NCBI RefSeq assembly: GCF_000720185.1
Contig: NZ_JOIY01000020.1
Span: 1 to 64,000 of the forward strand
Reading direction: 5' to 3'
DNA length: 64,000 bases
Source: Streptomyces sp. NRRL S-340
GTDB taxonomy: Bacteria; Actinomycetota; Actinomycetes; Streptomycetales; Streptomycetaceae
The notes under the pieces were generated by a model. That model saw only the letters and a program-made list of their open reading frames with translations. It searched no databases and was not told the origin of the DNA. A program made the position numbers and the translations under genes. Shown one piece after another: positions 57,365 to 64,000 of the stretch; position 1 is the stretch's first letter, and each line of letters starts with the position of its first letter.

Positions 57365-58636
57365 TCAGCCCGCGTTCTCCCTGGCCTCGGCCTCGGAGGC
57401 GAGGGTCTGGAGCTGGTTGAGGACGCCCGTGGGGTCGCCGCCCGGGGTGACCGTGCCGCCGATGCGCTTCTTGACCTCGGCGCTGACCTGCGCCCAGGAC
57501 GTCTTGCCCGCCGGGTAGAGCTGGGCGAGGGACAGTTCCTGGAGGAACGGCCACAGGTTCTTGTCCTGCGGGGCCGCGGCCATCGCCTCGGAGGCGGAGG
57601 TGGTGACGGGCAGCAGGTCGTACTCGCGGGAGAAGTCCAGGACGTTCTTCTCGCTGTAGACGAAGTCGAGGAAGTCCCCGATCTCCTTCTTGTGGCCGCC
57701 CTTCTTGAAGGCCATCATCCAGTCGGTGACGCCCATGGTGGCCTTGGGCGTGCCGTCCCTGCCCGGCACCGGCACCATGCCGAACTTCACGCCCGCCCGC
57801 GTGGCCTTCTTCATCAGCGTGGGGTGGCCGTTGAGCATGCCGACCTGGCCCTTGGCGAAGGCGTCGAAGGCGTCGGCGCGGTTGAGCTTGCCGGGCGCCA
57901 CGGGACCGGTCAGGCCCTTGCCGACCAGTTCGTCCTTGAGCCAGGTGAACGTCTCGGCGTTCTGCGGGGAGTTGATGGTGTACGTGCCGATGTCGTCGGT
58001 GTAGCCGGCGCCGCCGCTCAGCAGCCACTGCATCGTCTCGGCCTGCGCCTCCTCGGGGCCGAGCGGCAGCGCGTAGGGGTACTTCACGCCCTTGGCCTTC
58101 AGCGCCTCGGCGTCGGCGGCGAGCTGGTCCCAGGTCCTGGGCGGGGTGAGGTCCGCCTGGGAGAAGAGCGTCTTGTTGTAGAAGAGCACGCGGGTGGAGG
58201 CGGCGAACGGGATGCCGTACTGCAGGTGGCGCACCTGCCCGGCCTCGGAGAGCTGGTCGAGGAAGTCGGCCTGCACGGCTATGGAGAGCAGGTCGTCGGC
58301 CTTGTAGAGCAGGCCCTGGGAGGCGTAGTCGGCGTACGCGCCGATCTGGGCCATGTCCGGCGGGTCCCCGGCGTCGACCATCTCCTTGACCTTGCGGTCG
58401 ACGTCGGTCCAGGAGTAGACCTTGACGTCGACCTTCACCCCGGAGTGCTGGGACTCGTAGTCACGGGCCAGCTTGTCCCAGTACTTCTGGGAACCGTTGG
58501 CCGAGGAGTCACCGTAGTCGGCGGCGACCAGCTTGAGGGTGACGTCGGAGGATCCGGTGCTCCCGCAGCCGCCGAGGACCGAGGTCATGCCCAGCGCGGA
58601 CACCGCCGCGATCATTCCTGCCCTACGCCGCTGCAC
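57365..58636 (-). CDS. extracellular sugar-binding lipoprotein of an ABC transporter
   Basis: The 423-residue solute-binding protein has a lipobox VLGGC with the lipidated cysteine at residue 24 and the MalE-like fold (KYWDKLARDYESQHSG, PPDMAQIGAYADYASQGLLY, FYNKTLFSQADLTPPRTWDQ). No permease or ATPase genes lie beside it, so it must use a transporter encoded elsewhere. It is divergent from nagK, with two DasR sites between, so the ligand is probably an amino sugar or its oligomer. Confidence 0.88.
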   Translation of the reverse strand: MQRRRAGMIAAVSALGMTSVLGGCGSTGSSDVTLKLVAADYGDSSANGSQKYWDKLARDYESQHSGVKVDVKVYSWTDVDRKVKEMVDAGDPPDMAQIGAYADYASQGLLYKADDLLSIAVQADFLDQLSEAGQVRHLQYGIPFAASTRVLFYNKTLFSQADLTPPRTWDQLAADAEALKAKGVKYPYALPLGPEEAQAETMQWLLSGGAGYTDDIGTYTINSPQNAETFTWLKDELVGKGLTGPVAPGKLNRADAFDAFAKGQVGMLNGHPTLMKKATRAGVKFGMVPVPGRDGTPKATMGVTDWMMAFKKGGHKKEIGDFLDFVYSEKNVLDFSREYDLLPVTTSASEAMAAAPQDKNLWPFLQELSLAQLYPAGKTSWAQVSAEVKKRIGGTVTPGGDPTGVLNQLQTLASEAEARENAG

Positions 58637-58679
58637 TGCGTTCCCGCCCCAACCGTCTCGCGTTCACCATGTGGACACG

Positions 58680-58695
58680 ATAGGTCTACACCAGG
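58680..58695. promoter_or_regulatory. DasR responsive element 1
   Basis: ATAGGTCTACACCAGG matches the dre consensus (TGGTCTAGACCA-type core) and lies 44 bases from the solute-binding protein start. Confidence 0.6.
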
Positions 58696-58697
58696 CC

Positions 58698-58713
58698 AGT
58701 GGACTAGACCTCT
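58698..58713. promoter_or_regulatory. DasR responsive element 2
   Basis: AGTGGACTAGACCTCT is a second dre core two bases after the first and 28 bases from the nagK start. Paired sites in one divergent promoter fit repression of both genes, relieved by glucosamine 6-phosphate. Confidence 0.7.
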
Positions 58714-58741
58714 CCCGGGTCCAAGGGCCACACTGTTCCGC

Positions 58742-59701
58742 GTGAGACACGTCATCGCGCTCGATGTGGGCGGCACCGGCATGAAGGCCGCACTGGTCGA
58801 CGAGAACGGCCTGCTGCTCCACCAGGCGCGCCGGCCCACCGGCCGCGAGCGCGGCCCCGAAGCCGTCGTCGAGGGCATCCTCGGCTTCGCCGCCGAACTG
58901 CGCGCCCTCGGCGCCGAGCGCTTCGGTGAACCGGCCGCCGCGGCCGGCGTCGCCGTTCCCGGCATCGTCGACGAGGCGCGGGGCGTCGCCGCCTACTCGG
59001 CCAACCTCGGCTGGCGCGACGTACCCCTGCGCGACCTGCTCGCCGAGCGGCTCGGCACCCCCGTCGCCCTCGGCCACGACGTGCGCACCGGCGGCCTCGG
59101 CGAGGGCCGGCTCGGCGCGGGCAAGGGCGCCGACCGGTTCCTGTTCGTCCCGCTGGGCACCGGCATCGCGGGCGCCATCGGCATCGAGGGCCGGGTGGAG
59201 GCGGGCGCGCACGGCTTCGCCGGCGAGATCGGGCACATCGTCGTCCGGCCCGGCGGCACCCCCTGCCCCTGCGGCCAGCGCGGCTGCCTGGAGCGGTTCG
59301 CCTCCGCCTCCGCGGTCAGCCTGGCCTGGGCGAAGGCGTGCGGCGACCCGGACGCGGACGCGGCGGACTGCGCCAAGGCCGTGGAGTCGGGCGACGCGCG
59401 GGCCGGCGCGGTGTGGCAGGAGGCCGTGGACGCGCTCGCCGACGGCCTGGTGACCGCGCTCACCCTGCTCGACCCGCGCACGCTCATCATCGGCGGCGGT
59501 CTCGCCGAGGCCGGCGAGACGCTCTTCGCGCCGCTGCGGGACGCCGTCCGGCAGCGGGTCACCTTCCAGAAACTCCCCGCCATCGTCCCCGCGGCCCTCG
59601 GCGACACCGCCGGATGCCTGGGCGCGGGCCTGCTCGCCTGGGACCTCCTCGGCACCGCCGCGCCGGCCCCCTCTTCCCCTTCCACGACTGACCGGAGGTA
59701 G
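58742..59701 (+). CDS. nagK: N-acetylglucosamine kinase (ROK family)
   Basis: NagK phosphorylates GlcNAc at O6. The 319-residue ROK kinase has the ATP loop IALDVGGTGMKAALVDENG, the catalytic aspartate region in TPVALGHDVRTGGLGEGR, and the ROK zinc signature GHIVVRPGGTPCPCGQRGC. The GTG at 58742 lacks a clear ribosome site. The gene is followed by nagA after seven bases and is led by DasR sites, matching the known nagKA operon of streptomycetes. Confidence 0.92.
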   Translation: MRHVIALDVGGTGMKAALVDENGLLLHQARRPTGRERGPEAVVEGILGFAAELRALGAERFGEPAAAAGVAVPGIVDEARGVAAYSANLGWRDVPLRDLLAERLGTPVALGHDVRTGGLGEGRLGAGKGADRFLFVPLGTGIAGAIGIEGRVEAGAHGFAGEIGHIVVRPGGTPCPCGQRGCLERFASASAVSLAWAKACGDPDADAADCAKAVESGDARAGAVWQEAVDALADGLVTALTLLDPRTLIIGGGLAEAGETLFAPLRDAVRQRVTFQKLPAIVPAALGDTAGCLGAGLLAWDLLGTAAPAPSSPSTTDRR

Positions 59702-59708
59702 CCACCAG

Positions 59709-60851
59709 ATGGCCCCCAGCAAGGTTCTCGACGGAGCCCGGGTGGTGCTGCCCACCGGGATCGCGGACGGCGGCCGTGTGGTCGTCGACGGCACGCGGAT
59801 CGCCGCAGACGCCCCGCGGAACGCCGAGACCGTCGACGTCACCGGCCACTGGCTGGTCCCCGGCTTCGTCGACCTCCACAACCACGGCGGCGGCGGCGCG
59901 GCCTTCTCCGGCTCGGCCGAGGACGTCATGACCGCCGTCCGCGCCCACCGCGCGCACGGCACCACCACCCTCGTCGCCTCCACCGTCACCGACGAGATGG
60001 ACCTGCTCACCCACCAGGCCGGGCTCCTGTCGGAGCTGGCCGAGCAGGGTGAGATCGCGGGCATCCACTTCGAGGGGCCGTTCATCTCCCCGTGCCGCAA
60101 GGGCGCCCACTCCGAGGCGCTGCTGCGCCACCCGGACCCGGCCGACGTGCGCAAGCTGGTCGACGCGGCCCGCGGCCACGCCAGGATGGTCACGCTCGCC
60201 ACCGAGCTGCCCGGCGGCCTCGACTCCGTCCGGCTGCTCGCCGAGCACGGCGTGATCGCGGCGATCGGGCACACCGACGCCACCTACGAGCAGACGGTCG
60301 AGGCGATCGACGCCGGAGCCACCGTCGCCACCCACCTGTTCAACGCGATGCCGCCGCTCGGCCACCGCGCGCCGGGCCCGATCACCGCCCTGCTGGAGGA
60401 CGAGCGGGTCACCGTCGAGCTGATCAACGACGGCGTCCACCTGCACCCCGCCGCCCTGGAACTGGCCTTCCACCACGCGGGCGCCGCCCGGGTCGCCTTC
60501 ATCACCGACGCCATGGACGCCGCCGGCTCCGGTGACGGCCGCTACCTGCTCGGCCCCCTGGAGGTCCAGGTCACCGACGGCGTGGCCCGGCTGGTCGAGG
60601 GCGGCTCGATCGCGGGCTCCACGCTGACCCTGGACCGGGCGTTCCAGCGTGCGGTCACCGTCGACCGGCTGCCGGTCGAGGACGTGGTGGCCGCGCTGTC
60701 CGCCAACCCGGCCCGGCTGCTCGGCATGGACGACCGCGTCGGCTCCCTGGAGCCCGGCAAGGACGCCGACCTGGTGCTGCTCGACGAGGACTTCGTCCTC
60801 AAGGGCGTCATGCGGCGCGGCGCATGGGTGGTCGACCCCCGGCTGGGCTGA
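59709..60851 (+). CDS. nagA: N-acetylglucosamine-6-phosphate deacetylase
   Basis: NagA removes acetate from GlcNAc 6-phosphate. The 380-residue amidohydrolase has metal and active-site residues in GFVDLHNHGGGG, GIHFEGPFISPCRKGAH, AIGHTDATYEQ, THLFNAMPPLGHR and the catalytic aspartate in FITDAMDAAG. The start is ATG at 59709, after GGAGG. It completes the path from GlcNAc and from MurQ product to glucosamine 6-phosphate; no nagB lies here. Confidence 0.95.
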   Translation: MAPSKVLDGARVVLPTGIADGGRVVVDGTRIAADAPRNAETVDVTGHWLVPGFVDLHNHGGGGAAFSGSAEDVMTAVRAHRAHGTTTLVASTVTDEMDLLTHQAGLLSELAEQGEIAGIHFEGPFISPCRKGAHSEALLRHPDPADVRKLVDAARGHARMVTLATELPGGLDSVRLLAEHGVIAAIGHTDATYEQTVEAIDAGATVATHLFNAMPPLGHRAPGPITALLEDERVTVELINDGVHLHPAALELAFHHAGAARVAFITDAMDAAGSGDGRYLLGPLEVQVTDGVARLVEGGSIAGSTLTLDRAFQRAVTVDRLPVEDVVAALSANPARLLGMDDRVGSLEPGKDADLVLLDEDFVLKGVMRRGAWVVDPRLG

Positions 60852-61109
60852 TCCGCCCGGCACCGGGGCGGCCTCCGTACGGCGCGCGCTGTGCTCGTAC
60901 GCCACTCGCGCGGTGCTCGTACGGTCTCCGTCCCGCACCGCGGTCGCGCTCCGTGCGGTACGCGGCCGCCCGCCCGGACGCTGCGGCCGGTACGGGGGGT
61001 GGGCGGTTCGCCGTCCGTTTGGCATGATCGAAGCTCCGGCGGACCGCCGGACCATCGTGACAGGCGCACGTGCGTGACGAGCGCACTTACTCGGGGGAGG
61101 CCGGCCCAC

Positions 61110-62039
61110 GTGATCCTCACGGTCACGCTGAACACCGCTCTCGACATCACCTACCGGGTGCCGTCCCTGCGGCCCCACACCTCGCACCGCGTGTCGGAGG
61201 TGACCGAGCGGCCCGGCGGCAAGGGCATCAACGTGGCCCGGGTCCTGGCGGCCCTCGGCCACCAGGTGACGGTCACCGGCTTCGCGGGCGGTGCCACCGG
61301 ACGCGAGGTGCACGCCGGGCTCGCGGCCGAGCCCGGCGTGACGGACGCGCTGGTCCCGGTGGCCGGCGCGACCCGGCGCACGGTGGCGGTGGTCGACGAG
61401 CACACCGGCGACACCACCCAGCTCAACGAGCCGGGCCCGCTCGTCACCGCCGCCGAGTGGTCCGCCTTCCAGGACGCCTACGCGAGCCTGCTGCCCTCCG
61501 CGGCGGCGGTGGCGCTGTGCGGCAGCCTGCCGCCGGGACTGCCGGTGGGCGCGTACGCGGGACTGGTGCGCGCCGCGCGCTCGGCGGGCGTGCCCGTCCT
61601 GCTGGACACCAGCGGGGAGGCGTTGCGCCGCGGCCTGGCCGCCCGCCCCGACATCATCAAGCCGAACGCCGACGAACTGGCCGAGCTGACCGGCTCCCAC
61701 GAGCCGCTGCGCGCCACGCAGGACGCCCGCAGGCGCGGCGCCCGCACGGTCATCGCCTCCCTCGGCGCCGAGGGCCTGCTCGCGCACACCCCCGAGGGCA
61801 TGTGGCGGGCCGCCCCGCCCGCCCGCGTCCACGGCAACCCGACCGGCGCGGGCGACTCCGCGGTCGCGGGCCTGCTCTCCGGCCTGGTGGAGAAGCTGCC
61901 CTGGCCGGACCGCCTGGCCCGCGCGGTCGCCCTGTCCGCGGCGACGGTGCTGTCCCCGACGGCCGGCGAGTTCGACCGCGCGGCCTACGAGAAGCTGCTG
62001 GGGCGGGTGGAGGTGACGGGGCAGGTCAGCGCGGCGTGA
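61110..62039 (+). CDS. PfkB-family sugar kinase (1-phosphofructokinase/LacC-like)
   Basis: The 309-residue kinase has LTVTLNTALDITYRV at the N-terminus, ERPGGKGINVARVLAALG and the anion-hole signature in GNPTGAGDSAVAGLLSG. It resembles 1-phosphofructokinase and tagatose-6-phosphate kinase. The GTG at 61110 has GGGGGAGG nine bases upstream. The 258 bases from nagA contain GTGCTCGTACG-type repeats and a 7-base dyad at 61035-61051 (TCCGGCG/CGCCGGA), so it may have its own promoter. Confidence 0.9.
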   Translation: MILTVTLNTALDITYRVPSLRPHTSHRVSEVTERPGGKGINVARVLAALGHQVTVTGFAGGATGREVHAGLAAEPGVTDALVPVAGATRRTVAVVDEHTGDTTQLNEPGPLVTAAEWSAFQDAYASLLPSAAAVALCGSLPPGLPVGAYAGLVRAARSAGVPVLLDTSGEALRRGLAARPDIIKPNADELAELTGSHEPLRATQDARRRGARTVIASLGAEGLLAHTPEGMWRAAPPARVHGNPTGAGDSAVAGLLSGLVEKLPWPDRLARAVALSAATVLSPTAGEFDRAAYEKLLGRVEVTGQVSAA

Positions 62040-62055
62040 GAGTCAGCCGCCGGAC

Positions 62056-63015
62056 TCAGGAGGACCCGACCCAGCCCTTGACCAGCCACAGCTGGTCGAG
62101 GTAGGCGTCGCACTGGTCGCCCTGCTCGCACGAGATCTTGAGGGTGTTCGTGCCCTTGTTGAGCTGAAGCCAGTTGTAGGTCTTCGTCCAGCCCTTCTCG
62201 TAGTCCCCGTCGCCCGCGCCCGCCCAGTTCTTCAGCTTCACCGCCGTGGTGGACGGGGTGCCGTTGACCGTGAGGGTGGCCTTGCCGTCCTTGCCGGGGA
62301 CGCTGTAACCGAGGTAGACGCTGTACTTGCCGTCCTCCGGTATGCCGTTGACGGTCCAGGTGACGGAGGCGCCGGGCTTGTTGAAGTTGTTGACGTAGAC
62401 GCCGCCGGCCGACTGGGCGCCCTTGACGTCGGAGGCGGTGGTCGCGCCGCCGCCCAGCAGCAGGGCCTTCGCGTCGATCTTCGGGAGTTCGCCGTCGGCG
62501 GCCACGCTGCTGCTCGGCGACGGGGCCGGACCGCTGCTCGGTGGAGCCGTGGGGGTCGAACCGCCCGCCGCGGAGTCGCCCTTGTCGTCGGACTTGTCGC
62601 CGATCATGGCGACGCTGATGCCGATGACGACGGCGGCGACCACCGCGACGGCGCCGATCAGCAGGCCCTTGGTGTTGGGGCCCCGCCGGCCGCCACCGCC
62701 GCTGCCCCGGCCCGGCTGCTGCCGGGGCGGCTGTGCGCCGCCGGGCAGGGTCTCCGGCGCGGCGTAGTGGGCGTTCGGCTGGCCGTACGCGCCCTGCTGC
62801 GGGACCTGGCCGTAGGCCGCCGTGGGGGCCTGGGGGGTCTGCTGGGTCTGCTGGCCGTACTGGCGCTGACCGACGGCGCGGACCCGGTTGACCGAGCCGG
62901 GGTAGCCGTAACCGCCGGAGGGCGGCTGGGCTCCGTTGGCCTGACCGTCGGCGTACAGGTAGCCGAACGGGTCGTCGTCCTCGGGCGTGCTCGGGCCGTT
63001 GTCGCCGGGCGTCAT
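62056..63015 (-). CDS. membrane protein with extracellular carbohydrate-binding-like domain
   Basis: The 319-residue protein has an intracellular Gln/Gly/Pro-rich N-terminus (about 115 residues), one transmembrane helix (GLLIGAVAVVAAVVIGISVA) and a Ser/Pro-rich stalk. The C-terminal beta domain of about 150 residues (VYVNNFNKPGASVTWTV, TNTLKISCEQGDQCDAYLDQ, WLVKGWVG) resembles CBM35-type binding modules with one likely disulfide. It probably binds cell-surface glycans. Start ATG at 63015. Confidence 0.72.
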   Translation of the reverse strand: MTPGDNGPSTPEDDDPFGYLYADGQANGAQPPSGGYGYPGSVNRVRAVGQRQYGQQTQQTPQAPTAAYGQVPQQGAYGQPNAHYAAPETLPGGAQPPRQQPGRGSGGGGRRGPNTKGLLIGAVAVVAAVVIGISVAMIGDKSDDKGDSAAGGSTPTAPPSSGPAPSPSSSVAADGELPKIDAKALLLGGGATTASDVKGAQSAGGVYVNNFNKPGASVTWTVNGIPEDGKYSVYLGYSVPGKDGKATLTVNGTPSTTAVKLKNWAGAGDGDYEKGWTKTYNWLQLNKGTNTLKISCEQGDQCDAYLDQLWLVKGWVGSS

Positions 63016-63134
63016 CCCTTGGTCTCCTCAACAGTGCGGGTCGGGTGCAGTACGTCGTGAGATTGGACCGAGCCTACCCGCTCCCCCGGGCCCGAACGGG
63101 TGACTCACCCCGCACCCTGCCGCTGACCAGCGGT

Positions 63135-64000
63135 TTATCCGGCCCGCCGATGCTGTTTGGGACGAGATCGTTTCTCGACGTACATCCGTTCGTCCGCGGA
63201 CTTCAGCACTTCGTCCGCCGTCATCCCGCAATGTGCCCATCCGATGCCGAAGCTGGCGCCGACCCGGACGGCCCTGCCCTCGGCGCGGATGGGCTGGATG
63301 ATCTCGTTGCGCAGGCGCACGGCGAGGTCCTCGGCGTCGGCGCGGCCGAGGCCGTCGGCGAGGATCACGAACTCGTCGCCGCCGAGCCGGGCCACGGTGT
63401 CGCCGTCCCGCACGCCGTTGGACAGGCGCCGGGCCACCTCGATGAGGACGGCGTCGCCCGCGTTGTGCCCGAACCGGTCGTTGATCGACTTGAAACCGTC
63501 GAGGTCGCAGAAGAGGACGGCGAGCCCCTTGGCGCCGTCGTCCCGGTCGCCCTCGGGGGCGACGGTGTGCACGTGGTGGTCGTAGGCGTCGTAGACCTGC
63601 GGGCCGGCGTCGAAGTCGAAGCCGTGGTCGTGTCCGGCGCCGGCGGCGGCGTGCGCCGGGTGGCCGTACGCGGCGTCCAGGGACTCCAGGTCGCCGGGGA
63701 GCGCGGAGTGCGAGCGGCGGCACAGGCGCGCGGAGAGCCGGGAGCGCAGTTCGGCGGAGTTCGGCAGGCCGGTGAGGGAGTCGTGGGAGGCGCGGTGGGC
63801 GAGGTGCAGCTCGCGGCGCTTGCGCTCCTCTATGTCCTCGACGTGGGTGAGCAGGAAGCGGGGGCCGTCGGCGGCGTCCGCGACGACGGAGTTGCGCAGG
63901 GAGACCCAGACGTAGGTGCCGTCGCGGCGGCCCAGGCGCAGTTCCGCCCGGCCGCCCTCGGCGGAGGTGCGCAGCAGGGTGCCTATGTCCTCGGGGTGGA
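63135..64000 (-). CDS. cdgB: diguanylate cyclase with PAS domain, 5' end outside the window
   Basis: The frame is open from the window edge to the stop at 63135, giving about 288 residues of the C-terminal part. The first part is a PAS/PAC domain (GRAELRLGRRDGTYVWVSLR, FLLTHVEDIEERKRRELHL). The GGDEF domain follows: HDSLTGLPN, then LFCDLDGFKSINDRFGH and the active site LARLGGDEFVILADG, with an RDGD inhibitory site six residues before it. It makes cyclic di-GMP, which controls BldD and development. A His-rich insert of about 50 residues splits the start of the GGDEF domain. The gene order matches CdgB of S. coelicolor as I remember it. Confidence 0.9.
   Translation of the reverse strand, partial: HPEDIGTLLRTSAEGGRAELRLGRRDGTYVWVSLRNSVVADAADGPRFLLTHVEDIEERKRRELHLAHRASHDSLTGLPNSAELRSRLSARLCRRSHSALPGDLESLDAAYGHPAHAAAGAGHDHGFDFDAGPQVYDAYDHHVHTVAPEGDRDDGAKGLAVLFCDLDGFKSINDRFGHNAGDAVLIEVARRLSNGVRDGDTVARLGGDEFVILADGLGRADAEDLAVRLRNEIIQPIRAEGRAVRVGASFGIGWAHCGMTADEVLKSADERMYVEKRSRPKQHRRAG

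Overview
The window is high-GC DNA with Streptomyces-style genes: GTG and TTG starts, very GC-rich third codon positions, the futalosine menaquinone pathway, ATP-binding proteins and DUF families restricted to actinomycetes, CIRCE-controlled groEL, and DasR-type sites. Gene order agrees with my memory of the Streptomyces coelicolor core chromosome running from serC down through groEL2 to the diguanylate cyclase cdgB. I see no phage, IS element, integrase, CRISPR array, rRNA or tRNA gene. The species cannot be fixed from the sequence alone.

Layout. 0-13 kb: a fused FAD/Fe-S dehydrogenase, serC, a decayed XRE-DUF5753/DUF397 locus attached to an M48 peptidase gene, a secreted beta-propeller, an SGNH hydrolase, an aldo/keto reductase, thpR, and a MarR-MFS efflux operon. 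13-23 kb: a ribbon-helix-helix protein, an NCS2 purine permease, a DUF2530 protein, a CtpE-like P-type ATPase, a very large Hsp90/sacsin-type ATPase and a DUF3027 protein. 23-29.7 kb: an MFS transporter, a DUF2771 lipoprotein, mqnB-mqnD, a CspD-like protein, a HAD phosphatase and membrane proteins. 30-39 kb: a helicase-associated/WYL protein followed by the XPB helicase, a GT87 membrane transferase and a HelR/HelD-type RNA polymerase remodeller. 39-47 kb: cutC, an HD protein, a fused MDMPI-GNAT protein, an RpiR regulator with murQ, a DinB protein and a DHA2-type MFS. 47-53 kb: an old yellow enzyme gene with overlapping TetR-type operators, groEL with two tandem CIRCE elements, a cold-shock gene, and a SAM-I riboswitch followed by a threonine-synthase-like enzyme translationally coupled to a CysO/MoaD-like sulfur carrier. 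53-64 kb: gpgS, otsA and otsB, a solute-binding lipoprotein divergent from nagK-nagA across two DasR sites, a PfkB kinase, a membrane-anchored possible carbohydrate-binding protein, and the 3' part of cdgB.

How the genes work together. MurQ, NagK and NagA converge on glucosamine 6-phosphate and link cell-wall recycling to DasR control. GpgS, OtsA and OtsB make compatible solutes and glucosylated precursors. The most interesting unit is riboswitch-thrC-cysO: a methionine-sensing RNA drives an O-phosphohomoserine-type PLP enzyme together with a protein sulfur donor, which fits homocysteine synthesis better than threonine synthesis.

Several intergenic stretches of 300-900 bases (9.9-10.3, 22.3-23.0, 29.7-30.2, 36.1-36.4, 38.7-39.0 and 54.3-54.6 kb) are low-complexity G+C islands built from short degenerate repeats. 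They carry no credible gene.
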